A stretch of DNA of 64,000 nt, from contig NZ_JAXMOR010000003.1 of the NCBI RefSeq assembly GCF_034669705.1, forward strand, positions 124,001 to 188,000, read 5' to 3'. The notes below the pieces were generated by a model, which saw only the letters and a program-made list of their open reading frames with translations, searched no databases and was not told the DNA's origin. Numbering within the stretch: the first letter of the stretch is position 1; each line of letters begins with the position of its first letter. The stretch comes from Marinovum sp034669705. GTDB taxonomy: Bacteria > Pseudomonadota > Alphaproteobacteria > Rhodobacterales > Rhodobacteraceae. Of the stretch, positions 25,151 to 33,225 are shown piece after piece. Made by a program: the position numbers and the translations under genes.

Positions 25151-25735
25151 ATGACACGTTTGCTTGCCACCCTCGCCGCGCTGCTTGTTGCGCTGCCGCT
25201 GATGACCGCCGCCGCCGAGTTGGGCGACGACGGACTGCACAAGACGCCCTGGATGCGCGACACCTTCAAGGACCTGCGCGAGGATCTTGCCGAGGCCAAT
25301 GCCGAGGGCAAGCGCCTGGCGCTGTTCTTCGAGCAGCGCGGGTGTATCTATTGCGACAAGATGCACGAAGAGGTCTTTCCCCGCCCCGAGATCACCCGGA
25401 TGATCGAGGACAACTACTTCGTGGTGCAGCTCAACCTGCATGGCGACATCGAGGTCACCGATTTCGACGGCGAGACGCTGAGCGAGAAGGACATGGCCCG
25501 CAAGTGGGGGATTCTCTTTACCCCCACGGTGATGTTCCTGCCCGAAGAGGTGCCCGAGGACGCGACCGCGCCGCAGGCCGCCGTGGCGGTGATGCCCGGC
25601 GCCTTTGGCCCCGGAACCACATTGGACATGTTCACATGGGTTGCGGAGAAGAGATATCTGCTTGATAACGGCGAGGATTTTCAGCGATACCATGCGCGGA
25701 TGATCCAGGAACGCGACAACGGCCGGACCGACTAG
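25151..25735 (+). CDS. soxW: SoxW, periplasmic thioredoxin
   Basis: The 194-residue protein has a signal peptide (LLATLAALLVALPLMTAAA) and a thioredoxin-fold domain with active site FFEQRGCIYCDKMHEEVFP (CxxC) and cis-proline GILFTPTVMFL. SoxV reduces it. In Paracoccus SoxW is dispensable while SoxS is needed. The stop codon lies within the first of the overlapping palindromes that precede soxX. Confidence 0.93.
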   Translation: MTRLLATLAALLVALPLMTAAAELGDDGLHKTPWMRDTFKDLREDLAEANAEGKRLALFFEQRGCIYCDKMHEEVFPRPEITRMIEDNYFVVQLNLHGDIEVTDFDGETLSEKDMARKWGILFTPTVMFLPEEVPEDATAPQAAVAVMPGAFGPGTTLDMFTWVAEKRYLLDNGEDFQRYHARMIQERDNGRTD

Positions 25736-25764
25736 TCAGATTGACTAATTCAAAGTCATGAATT
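25733..25764. promoter_or_regulatory. overlapping palindromes upstream of soxX, including a SqrR-type ATTC-N8-GAAT site
   Basis: Three inverted repeats overlap. They are TAGTCA-N3-TGACTA (25733-25747), TGACT-N7-AGTCA (25742-25758) and AATTCA-N6-TGAATT (25747-25764). The last contains a perfect ATTC-N8-GAAT (25748-25763), the motif reported for SqrR. It lies about 90 bases before soxX in the interval bound by SoxR in relatives. Confidence 0.65.
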
Positions 25765-25852
25765 TGTTGTTGCGTCGATGGGTCGCGCTGGACTAGGCTG
25801 TGCGAAGCAACCTGATACGAAAAATCACAAGGTAGCGACTTAGGGAGGGAAT

Positions 25853-26332
25853 ATGAGGCTCACGACACTAGCATTGGCGGTCGCCTCGCTGGGCGCAACG
25901 GCCGCACTCGCGGCAGACGTGGCCCCGCAGGATGTCACCTACGACGATTACGGCGCGATCGAGGCCTCGCTCTCGGGTGCCCCGGGCGACGCCGAAAGCG
26001 GCGCGGTGATCATGAAGACCAAGTCCAAGGGCAACTGCATCTCGTGCCACGCGGTCTCCGAGCTGTCCGATGCGCCGTTCCACGGCGAGGTCGGGCCGGT
26101 GCTCGACGGCGTCGGGTCGCGCTGGGAAGCGGCCGAACTGCGCGGCATCGTGGCCAATGCCAAGATGACCTACGACGGCACGGTGATGCCGGCCTTCTAC
26201 AAGACCAGCGGTTTCATCCGCCCCGGCGACGGCTTTACCGGCAAGGCAGGCGACGAGCCGCTGCCGCCGCTGCTGAGCGCGCAGGAGATCGAAGACGTGG
26301 TGGCGTTCCTGATGACGTTGCAAGACGAGTGA
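25853..26332 (+). CDS. soxX: SoxX, monohaem cytochrome c subunit of SoxXA
   Basis: The 159-residue protein has a signal peptide (LTTLALAVASLGATAALAA). One haem c site reads KGNCISCHAVSEL (Cys62), and a likely axial Met is in TVMPAFYK. SoxXA joins the sulfane of thiosulfate to the SoxY cysteine and passes the electrons on. A strong AGGGAGGG Shine-Dalgarno sequence is almost identical to that of soxA. Confidence 0.95.
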   Translation: MRLTTLALAVASLGATAALAADVAPQDVTYDDYGAIEASLSGAPGDAESGAVIMKTKSKGNCISCHAVSELSDAPFHGEVGPVLDGVGSRWEAAELRGIVANAKMTYDGTVMPAFYKTSGFIRPGDGFTGKAGDEPLPPLLSAQEIEDVVAFLMTLQDE

Positions 26333-26378
26333 GCGTCGGCCAGAGACCGCCAGCCAGACGAGACCAAGGAGACAGATG

Positions 26379-26795
26379 ATGGATTTCACGCGACGCGAAA
26401 CCCTGGCACTGGGTGCCGGTGCCGCGCTTCTGACCGTTCTGCCGATGCGCGCATTCGCGTCGGTCGACGATCTGATCAACGAGTTCACCGGCGGGGCCGA
26501 TGTGGGCGAGGGCGGTCTTGAGCTGACCGCGCCCGAGATCGCCGAGAACGGCAACACCGTGCCGATCGAGGTGTCCGCCCCCGGCGCCACCGCCATCGCG
26601 GTCTATGCCGCCGGCAACCCGACGCCGCCGGTCGCGACCTTCACATTCGGCCCGCTGGCCGCCGCGCAGGAGGCCGCGACGCGGATCCGCCTTGCCGGCA
26701 CGCAGGACGTGATCGCCGTGGCCAAGATGGCCGACGGCAGCTTTGTCCGCGCCTCCAAGACCGTCAAGGTCACCATCGGCGGCTGCGGCGGCTAA
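26379..26795 (+). CDS. soxY: SoxY, sulfur-carrier subunit of SoxYZ
   Basis: The 138-residue protein has a Tat signal (RRETLALGAGAALLTVLP). It ends VTIGGCGG, whose penultimate-region cysteine on a flexible GGCGG arm carries the substrate covalently through the Sox cycle. SoxZ is co-exported. Two adjacent ATGs exist (26376, 26379), and the second has the better spacing (7 bases) from AAGGAG. A long hairpin follows the stop. Confidence 0.96.
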   Translation: MDFTRRETLALGAGAALLTVLPMRAFASVDDLINEFTGGADVGEGGLELTAPEIAENGNTVPIEVSAPGATAIAVYAAGNPTPPVATFTFGPLAAAQEAATRIRLAGTQDVIAVAKMADGSFVRASKTVKVTIGGCGG

Positions 26796-26800
26796 GCGGA

Positions 26801-26845
26801 GCAGTCCCGGCAAAAGTGGAACCCGGTTTTGCGGTTCGGGACTGC
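26801..26845 (+). promoter_or_regulatory. 45-base stem-loop between soxY and soxZ
   Basis: An outer 9-bp stem GCAGTCCCG/CGGGACTGC (26801-26809, 26837-26845) encloses an inner 6-bp stem GCAAAA/TTTTGC (26810-26815, 26827-26832) with an 11-base loop and a 4-base bulge. There is no T tract after it, so it is more likely an mRNA processing or stability element than a terminator. Confidence 0.7.
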
Positions 26846-26869
26846 GACCAGAAACAAGGAGTACTAGCT

Positions 26870-27199
26870 ATGGCAAAAGGCGTAAAACCCCGCGTCAAGG
26901 TTCCCAAGCAGGCTGCGGCCGGCGAGGCGATCACAATCAAGACCCTGATCAGCCACCAGATGGAATCCGGTCAGCGCAAGGACGGTGACGGCAATGTCAT
27001 TCCGCGCTCGATCATCAATCGCTTTACCTGCGATTTCAACGGCGAGAACGTGATCGACGTCACGCTCGAGCCGGCGATCTCGACCAACCCGTATTTCCAG
27101 TTCGAGGCCACCGTGCCGGAAGCCGGTGAATTCAAGTTCACCTGGTACGACGACGACGGCTCGGTCTACGAGGAAACCAAGGAAATCGCGGTCGGCTGA
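26870..27199 (+). CDS. soxZ: SoxZ, partner subunit of SoxYZ
   Basis: The 109-residue protein without signal peptide starts MAKGVKPRVKVPKQAAAGE and continues TLISHQMESGQRKDGDG and NPYFQFEATVPEAGEFKFTWYDDDG, all standard SoxZ sequence. It is exported with the Tat-dependent SoxY. AAGGAG lies 10 bases before the ATG. Confidence 0.96.
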   Translation: MAKGVKPRVKVPKQAAAGEAITIKTLISHQMESGQRKDGDGNVIPRSIINRFTCDFNGENVIDVTLEPAISTNPYFQFEATVPEAGEFKFTWYDDDGSVYEETKEIAVG

Positions 27200-27283
27200 G
27201 GGCCCCTGCCGGCTCCGGATGCACCGGGGCGGGCGCGCCATCTGATCCCGAAAACGGGGCAGGACAGCTTAGGGAGGGAATAC

Positions 27284-28132
27284 ATGAAACTTACCGCACT
27301 CACCGCCGTCGCGGCGCTTGTCGCCGCCGCACCGGCCCTGGCCGGCGGGCCGGATGATGACAACCTTGTCGTCAACGGCGATGTCGAGATGATCACCAAG
27401 ACCGAAGCGCCCGCCCATCTGGACGGCGCGCTTGGGGGGCAGGTGATCTCTGGCTGGCATTACCGCACCGACGAGACCCAGGCGCTCGAGCTCGACGATT
27501 TCGACAATCCCGGCATGATCTTTGTCGACCAGGCGCTCGATCAGTTCGACGTGGTCGAGGGTGGTGCCGACAAGAGCTGCGCCTCCTGCCACGAGGATAT
27601 CGAGGCCTTTACCGGCCTTGCCACCCAGATGCCCAAGGTCAATGAGGCCGGCGAGCTGGTGGTGATGGAAGACCTGATCAACGCCTGCCGGACCGAGCGG
27701 ATGGAGGCCGATGCCTGGGGCTGGTCCAGCGCGCCGATGCAGGCCATGGTCGCCGCCATCGCGCACCAGTCGCGCGGCATGCCGATCGACGTGGCCATCG
27801 ACGGCCCGGCCCAGACCTTCTGGGAGCAGGGCAAGGAGATGTATTACACCCGCTACGGCCAGCTGGAACTGTCCTGCGCCAATTGCCACGAGGACAACAA
27901 CGGCAATTACATCCGCGCCGACCACCTGTCCCAAGGCCAGACCAACGGCTTTCCGACCTATCGTCTGAAGCAGGCCAAGCTGATCTCCAAGCACAACCGC
28001 TTCCGCGGCTGCATCCGCGACACCCGTGCCGAGACCTTCGCCGAAGGCTCCGACGAGTTCCGCGCGCTGGAGCTCTACGTCGCCTCGCGCGGCAACGGCC
28101 TGTCGATCGAGACACCGGCGGTCCGCCAGTAA
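27284..28132 (+). CDS. soxA: SoxA, dihaem cytochrome c subunit of SoxXA
   Basis: The 282-residue protein has a signal peptide (cut after ALA-20). Two complete haem sites are CASCH (99-103) and CANCH (198-202). Cys243 in RFRGCIRDTRAE matches the SoxA haem-ligand cysteine that becomes persulfidated. Retention of both haem motifs marks the dihaem type found in Paracoccus and Rhodovulum. Strong AGGGAGGG Shine-Dalgarno sequence. A terminator-like hairpin follows the gene. Confidence 0.97.
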   Translation: MKLTALTAVAALVAAAPALAGGPDDDNLVVNGDVEMITKTEAPAHLDGALGGQVISGWHYRTDETQALELDDFDNPGMIFVDQALDQFDVVEGGADKSCASCHEDIEAFTGLATQMPKVNEAGELVVMEDLINACRTERMEADAWGWSSAPMQAMVAAIAHQSRGMPIDVAIDGPAQTFWEQGKEMYYTRYGQLELSCANCHEDNNGNYIRADHLSQGQTNGFPTYRLKQAKLISKHNRFRGCIRDTRAETFAEGSDEFRALELYVASRGNGLSIETPAVRQ

Positions 28133-28139
28133 CCCATCG

Positions 28140-28166
28140 CCCCGCGCTGTCACCGGCGCGGGGTTT
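28140..28166 (+). terminator. terminator or attenuator hairpin after soxA
   Basis: A perfect 8-bp stem CCCCGCGC/GCGCGGGG (28140-28147, 28156-28163) is followed by TTT. It lies just before a palindrome and soxB and may reduce read-through. Confidence 0.55.
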
Positions 28167-28181
28167 CCTGCCTCTAACTCA

Positions 28182-28201
28182 TTCACATATGCGCATGTGA
28201 A
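28182..28201. promoter_or_regulatory. palindromic operator candidate upstream of soxB
   Basis: A perfect inverted repeat TTCACAT-N6-ATGTGAA lies 16 bases before the soxB ATG. Its CACAT/ATGTG half-sites match the palindrome at 24345. Confidence 0.55.
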
Positions 28202-28216
28202 AAGGATGAATGCCCG

Positions 28217-29914
28217 ATGATCTCCCGCCGCGATTTCCTTCAGGTCTCGATGGCCGCCTCTGCCATGCTGGGCGCCTCCGGTTTCGGCAACTGGTCGCGC
28301 CTTGCCGCGCAGCAGGCGCTGACCCAGGACCAGCTGCTCGAGTTCGACACCTTCGGGAATGTCTCGCTGATCCATGTCACCGACATCCACGCGCAGATGA
28401 AGCCGATCTATTTCCGCGAACCTTCGATCAACATCGGCGTCGGCGAGAACAAGGGAGTGGTGCCGCATGTCACCGGCGCCGATTTCCGCCGGCTCTACGG
28501 CATCGACGACGGCTCGCCGGCGCATTACGCGCTGTCGTCGGGTGATTTCTCGGCACTGGCGCAGGCGTATGGCCGGGTCGGCGGGCTCGACCGGGTGGCC
28601 ACGGTGATCAATGCGATCCGCGCCGACCGCCCCGATGCGCTGCTGCTCGACGGCGGCGATACATGGCACGGCAGCTACACCTGCTATCACACGCAGGGCC
28701 AGGACATGGTCAATGTGATGAACGCGCTGAAGCCCGACGCGATGACCTTCCACTGGGAGTTCACCCTCGGCTCCGGGCGGGTGCAGGAGATCGTCGAGGG
28801 GCTGCCCTTTGCCGCTCTGGGCCAGAACATCTTCGACGCCGAATGGGACGAGCCGGCCGAGCTCTTCCCGCCCTACAAGTTCTTCGAGCGCGGTGGCGTC
28901 AAGATCGCCGTCATCGGTCAGGCCTTTCCCTACATGCCGATCGCCAACCCCGGCTGGATGTTCCCGGAATACGCCTTCGGCATCCGCGACGAGCACATGC
29001 AGGAGATGGTGGACGAGGTCCGTGCGCAGGGCGCCGAGCTGGTGGTCTGCCTGTCGCACAACGGCTTTGACGTCGACAAGAAGATGGCCGGCATCGTCAC
29101 CGGCATCGACGTGATCCTGTCGGGCCATACCCATGACGCGCTGCCCGAACCGGTGCTGGTCGGCGACACCATCATCGTGGCCTCGGGGTCGAACGGCAAG
29201 TTCGTCTCCCGCGTCGATCTCGACGTGCAGAACGGCCGGATGATGGGCTTCCGCCACAAGCTGATCCCGATCTTCTCGGACGTGATCACCCCCGACGCAG
29301 AGGTTGCCGCCGTCATCGATGAGCAGCGCGCGCCCTATGAGGCCGCGCTGAAAGAGGTGATCGGCGAGACCGACACGCTGCTCTATCGCCGTGGCAACTT
29401 CAACGGCTCGTGGGATGATCTGATCTGCGACGCGCTGCTTTCCGAACGCGAGGCGCAGATCGCGCTCTCGCCCGGCGTGCGCTGGGGGCCGTCGCTGATC
29501 CCCGGCCAGAAGATCACCCGCGAGGATATCTGGAACGTCACCTCGATGACCTACCCCGAGGCCTATCGCACCGAAATGACCGGCGAGTTCCTCAAGATCG
29601 TGCTGGAAGACGTGGCCGACAACATCTTCAACCCCGACCCCTATTACCAGCAGGGCGGCGACATGGTCCGCGTGGGCGGCATGGGCTACCGCATCGACAT
29701 CTCCAAGCCGCAAGGCGAACGGATCTCCGACATGACCCTGCTCTCGACCGGCGAGGCGATCGACCCGGCCAAGAGCTACGTCGTTGCCGGCTGGGCCTCG
29801 GTCAACGAAGGCACCGAGGGGCCGCCGATCTGGGACGTGGTGGAAAGCCATATCTCCAAGCTGGGCACCGTCCGGCTTGATCCGAATGCAAGCGTGGCCG
29901 TCACCGGCCTCTGA
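28217..29914 (+). CDS. soxB: SoxB, sulfate thiol hydrolase (dimanganese)
   Basis: The 565-residue protein has a Tat signal (SRRDFLQVSMAASAMLG). Metallophosphatase-fold metal ligands lie in HVTDIHAQ (Asp56, His58), LLDGGDTWHG, HWEFTLG, CLSHNGFDVDK and LSGHTHDAL. SoxB hydrolyses the sulfate group from SoxYZ-bound thiosulfate. The AAAAGGA Shine-Dalgarno sequence is 10 bases from the ATG. A 4-codon ORF (ATG at 28206) overlaps the start. Confidence 0.97.
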   Translation: MISRRDFLQVSMAASAMLGASGFGNWSRLAAQQALTQDQLLEFDTFGNVSLIHVTDIHAQMKPIYFREPSINIGVGENKGVVPHVTGADFRRLYGIDDGSPAHYALSSGDFSALAQAYGRVGGLDRVATVINAIRADRPDALLLDGGDTWHGSYTCYHTQGQDMVNVMNALKPDAMTFHWEFTLGSGRVQEIVEGLPFAALGQNIFDAEWDEPAELFPPYKFFERGGVKIAVIGQAFPYMPIANPGWMFPEYAFGIRDEHMQEMVDEVRAQGAELVVCLSHNGFDVDKKMAGIVTGIDVILSGHTHDALPEPVLVGDTIIVASGSNGKFVSRVDLDVQNGRMMGFRHKLIPIFSDVITPDAEVAAVIDEQRAPYEAALKEVIGETDTLLYRRGNFNGSWDDLICDALLSEREAQIALSPGVRWGPSLIPGQKITREDIWNVTSMTYPEAYRTEMTGEFLKIVLEDVADNIFNPDPYYQQGGDMVRVGGMGYRIDISKPQGERISDMTLLSTGEAIDPAKSYVVAGWASVNEGTEGPPIWDVVESHISKLGTVRLDPNASVAVTGL

Positions 29915-30041
29915 GGACCCAAAGACCCGACTGACCCCGCCCGCACCCCGGGCATGAGACCCGCGCCGTGCTGCCCTCCGGGCAGTGCGCCGGACCCTTG
30001 CGCCCTGACGCGGCGCAGCGAACTTAAAGGAGACGGACCGC
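29915..30041. other. soxB-soxC spacer with small hairpin
   Basis: The 127-base gap holds one clear hairpin, CTGCCC-TCC-GGGCAG (29971-29985), without a T tract, then the soxC Shine-Dalgarno sequence AAAGGAG. No promoter is evident. Confidence 0.5.
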
Positions 30042-31310
30042 ATGTCTGATATCCCGAAGTCCTCCCGCCGCGCCTTCCTGCGCGGCAGCGTCGCCGCCGC
30101 TGCCGGCGCCGTCACCGCAAGCGCTGCACGCGCCGCGACCCCCGACCCGCTGATCACCGAGGTGCAGGACTGGGCGTCCGGTTTCGGCCATGGCGTCGAC
30201 GAGGTGCCCTATGGCCTGCCGATCGAGCACGAGAGCGACGTGATCCGGCGCAATGTGGAATGGCTCACCGCCGATACCATCAGCTCGATCAACTTCACCC
30301 CGATCCACGCGCTCGACGGCACCATCACGCCGCAGGGCTGCGCCTTCGAGCGGCACCACTCCGGCGCGATCGAGCTTCGCAAGCAGGACTACCGGCTGAT
30401 GATCAACGGGCTGGTCGAGACGCCGCTGGTCTTTACCTATGCCGATCTCGAGCGTTTCCCGCGCGAGAACCACGTCTATTTCTGCGAGTGCGCGGCAAAC
30501 ACCGGCATGGAATGGGCCGGGGCGCAGCTCAATGGCGCGCAGTTCACCCATGGCATGATCCACAACATGGAATACACCGGCGTGCCGCTGCGCACCCTGC
30601 TGGCCGAGGCCGGGATCACGGGCGAGACCACGGGCAAATGGGTCTATGTCGAGGGCGCGGATGCCTCGTCGAACGGCCGTTCGATCCCGCTGGACAAGGC
30701 GCTCGATGACGTACTGGTGGCCTTCAAGGCCAATGGCGAGGCGCTCAGAAAGGAGCACGGCTACCCGGTGCGGCTGGTGGTGCCGGGCTGGGAGGGCAAC
30801 CTCTGGATCAAGTGGCTGCGCCGGATCGAGGTGCTCGACCAGCCGGTCGAGAGCCGCGAGGAGACCTCGAAATACACCGATACGCTGGCCGACGGGACCA
30901 GCCGCAAATGGACATGGGTGATGGACGCCAAGTCGGTCATCACCTCACCCTCACCGCAAATGCCCATCACTCACGGAAAGGGCCCGCTGGTCATCACCGG
31001 CATGGCCTGGACAGGGCACGGGCGGATCACCCGCGTCGACGTCTCCAAGGACGGCGGCAAGAGCTGGGAGACCGCGCGGCTCGCGCAGGAGGGTGGAAAC
31101 AAGGCGCTGGTGCGCTTCTACCTCGATACCGTGTGGGACGGCGAGGAGATGCTGCTGCAGGCGCGGGCGATGGACGAGACCGGCTATGTGCAGCCGACCA
31201 AGGACCAGCTGCGCGCGGTGCGGGGCGAGAACTCGATCTACCACAACAACTGCATCCAGACCTGGCATGTGAAATCCAGCGGGGAGGCTGAAAATGTCGA
31301 AGTTTCCTAA
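30042..31310 (+). CDS. soxC: SoxC, sulfane dehydrogenase molybdenum subunit
   Basis: The 422-residue protein has a Tat signal (SSRRAFLRGSVAAAAG) and the sulfite-oxidase fold. The Mo-coordinating cysteine is in YFCECAANTGMEW. The dimerisation domain contains WTGHGRITRVDVSKDGGKSWE. With SoxD it takes six electrons from the SoxY-bound sulfane, so thiosulfate can be fully oxidised without sulfur globules. It overlaps soxD by 17 bases. Confidence 0.96.
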   Translation: MSDIPKSSRRAFLRGSVAAAAGAVTASAARAATPDPLITEVQDWASGFGHGVDEVPYGLPIEHESDVIRRNVEWLTADTISSINFTPIHALDGTITPQGCAFERHHSGAIELRKQDYRLMINGLVETPLVFTYADLERFPRENHVYFCECAANTGMEWAGAQLNGAQFTHGMIHNMEYTGVPLRTLLAEAGITGETTGKWVYVEGADASSNGRSIPLDKALDDVLVAFKANGEALRKEHGYPVRLVVPGWEGNLWIKWLRRIEVLDQPVESREETSKYTDTLADGTSRKWTWVMDAKSVITSPSPQMPITHGKGPLVITGMAWTGHGRITRVDVSKDGGKSWETARLAQEGGNKALVRFYLDTVWDGEEMLLQARAMDETGYVQPTKDQLRAVRGENSIYHNNCIQTWHVKSSGEAENVEVS

Positions 31311-32661
31311 TCTCGCCCTGTTTGCCGGCGGCGCCTTGGCGATCGCCGCCACTGCCGGGCTGGCCGTCAGCCTGGCCGACCGCTTCGTCGTGCCGATGCC
31401 CGAGGCGGCGCCCACCGTGGCTTTCCGCATCCCCGGCGGCGGGGCGCCCGAGGTCGAGGTCCTCACGGCGGCCGCACAGGTGGAGCCCGCTGCGGAAGGC
31501 AGCCCGGAAGATGCTGCGGAGGCAATCGCCGGGGCCGGACAGCAGGAAACGGTCGCCCAAAGCGAGGAAATGGCTGCCGAAGTCGCGAAAGCCGAGGCCG
31601 AAGAGGGAGCGATGGCGACCGAAGAGGCCGCTGCGGAGGCCAAACCCACCCGCCGGTTCGGCCTCGGCCGCCCGGCATTGCCCGAGGAAGTCTCCGCCTG
31701 GGACGTCGACGTGGTGCCGGACGGCACCGGCTTGCCCGAGGGCTCCGGCGACGTCTGGACCGGCGAGGAGATCTTTGCCGAGCAATGCGCCTCTTGCCAC
31801 GGCGATTTCGCCGAGGGCGTTGGCAACTGGCCGAAGCTCGCCGGCGGCTGGGACACGCTCGACCGCAAGGACCCGGTCAAGACCGTGGGCAGCTACTGGC
31901 CCTATCTCTCGACGGTCTGGGACTATGTCCACCGCTCGATGCCCTTCGGCGCGGCGCAGACGCTGAGCGATGACGAGGTCTATGCGATCACCGCCTATGT
32001 CCTCTATTCCAACGATATCGTGGACGAGGACTTCACCCTCAGCCACGAGAACTTCCTCGAGGTCGAGATGCCCAACGCCGGGGGCTTCGTGATCGACGAC
32101 CGGGCCGAGACCGAATATGCCCGGTGGCGCGCCGCGCCCTGCATGACGGAGTGCAAGGACAGCGTCGAGATCACCATGCGCGCCACCGTGCTCGACGTGA
32201 CGCCCGACGAGGCGGCGGCGGCCAGTTTTGAGCAGGACGCGGAGGCGGTCAACGCGGCGGTCGACGCGGCCGCGATGGACGCCCCGGCAGAGCCAGAGGC
32301 CGACACCGCCGAAACGACACCACCGGCAGCGCTCGACGCGGACCTGGTGGCGGCCGGCGAGCGGGTGTTCAAGAAGTGCAAATCCTGCCACCAGCTGGGT
32401 GCGGGCGCGAAGAACCGCACCGGGCCGATGCTCAACGGCATCGTCGGCCACCCGGCCGGCGCGGTCGAGGGGTTCAAGTATTCCAGGGCAATTGAAGAGG
32501 CGGGCAACGCCGGGCTGGTCTGGACCGAGGCCGAGCTGAAGGCCTTTCTCGCCAAGCCGCGCGACTACCTCAAGGGCACCAAGATGTCCTTTGCCGGCCT
32601 GCGCAAGGAGGACGAGCAGGATGCGGTGGTCGAATACCTGAAATCCTTCGTCGCCGAGTGA
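31294..32661 (+). CDS. soxD: SoxD, dihaem cytochrome c subunit of sulfane dehydrogenase
   Basis: The 455-residue protein is longer than Paracoccus SoxD. An N-terminal hydrophobic helix (about 5-30) and an Ala/Glu-rich segment (about 50-115) precede the first cytochrome domain (CASCH, Cys165, then GDFAEGVGNWPKLAGG). An Ala/Pro/Glu linker (about 310-345) joins the second domain (CKSCH, Cys362, axial Met in GTKMSFAG). It accepts electrons from SoxC. The start overlaps soxC. Confidence 0.95.
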   Translation: MSKFPNLALFAGGALAIAATAGLAVSLADRFVVPMPEAAPTVAFRIPGGGAPEVEVLTAAAQVEPAAEGSPEDAAEAIAGAGQQETVAQSEEMAAEVAKAEAEEGAMATEEAAAEAKPTRRFGLGRPALPEEVSAWDVDVVPDGTGLPEGSGDVWTGEEIFAEQCASCHGDFAEGVGNWPKLAGGWDTLDRKDPVKTVGSYWPYLSTVWDYVHRSMPFGAAQTLSDDEVYAITAYVLYSNDIVDEDFTLSHENFLEVEMPNAGGFVIDDRAETEYARWRAAPCMTECKDSVEITMRATVLDVTPDEAAAASFEQDAEAVNAAVDAAAMDAPAEPEADTAETTPPAALDADLVAAGERVFKKCKSCHQLGAGAKNRTGPMLNGIVGHPAGAVEGFKYSRAIEEAGNAGLVWTEAELKAFLAKPRDYLKGTKMSFAGLRKEDEQDAVVEYLKSFVAE

Positions 32662-32756
32662 ACCCGCGACGGGGCGACGCCGGTTTCCCGGGCTGCTATG
32701 GTGCCCCGAGAGCCGGGCGTTGCCCGCCGCCGGTCCGAGAGAGAGGAGCCTGACCG

Positions 32757-33179
32757 ATGAAATACCTGCTACCGCTGATCCTGGCCGCGGGCGCCGCCTG
32801 CGCCGAGGAACCGGTGATCGTTCATCCCTATGACGGCAACCACGCGGACGCGCTGTTCAGCCTCGAGAACGCCATCATCAACCAGGGGCTGGTGGTGGAT
32901 TATCACAGCCAGGTCGGCGAGATGCTGGCCCGCACCCGCGAGGATGTGGGCGGCGCGCAGATCTTCGAGGCGGCGGATGTGCTGCTGTTCTGTTCCGCCA
33001 CGGTTTCGCGGCAGGTGATGGAGGCCGACCCGCTGAATGTCGCCTATTGCCCCTATGGCATCTTTGTCACCGAGCGCGAGGGGCAGGTCGAGATCGGCTA
33101 TCGCAGCTATCCCGAGGGCCCGATGGACGCGGTGGAAGAGCTGCTGGGCGCGATCGTTGAGGAGGCGCTGGCCTTCTGA
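32757..33179 (+). CDS. DUF302 family exported protein, sox-associated
   Basis: The 140-residue protein has a signal peptide (MKYLLPLILAAGAACA). The mature part fits the DUF302 fold: ALFSLENAIINQGLVVDYHSQVGEML, FCSATVSRQVMEADP, YCPYGIFVTEREGQVEIGYR. DUF302 proteins are often encoded with sulfur-oxidation genes, but their reaction is unknown. It follows soxD by 95 bases on the same strand and is followed by a hairpin. Confidence 0.88.
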   Translation: MKYLLPLILAAGAACAEEPVIVHPYDGNHADALFSLENAIINQGLVVDYHSQVGEMLARTREDVGGAQIFEAADVLLFCSATVSRQVMEADPLNVAYCPYGIFVTEREGQVEIGYRSYPEGPMDAVEELLGAIVEEALAF

Positions 33180-33189
33180 GGCGCTCCTC

Positions 33190-33205
33190 GGCCCCGCACG
33201 GGGCC
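33190..33205. terminator. hairpin between convergent DUF302 and MBL-fold genes
   Basis: Inverted repeat GGCCCCG/CGGGGCC with almost no loop lies 10 bases after the DUF302 stop. No T tract follows, so terminator activity is uncertain. Confidence 0.35.
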
Positions 33206-33225
33206 TCCTCGCGGGGCGCGGGGCT

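Noticed and set aside
27269..30157. Very long open frame antisense to soxA-soxB (over 900 codons)
   Set aside because: It is a by-product of GC-rich codon use. The plus strand encodes clear SoxA and SoxB, and the antisense protein resembles nothing and is His/Arg/Gly-biased. Similar long antisense frames over recQ, the hybrid kinase and yfhM were dropped for the same reason.
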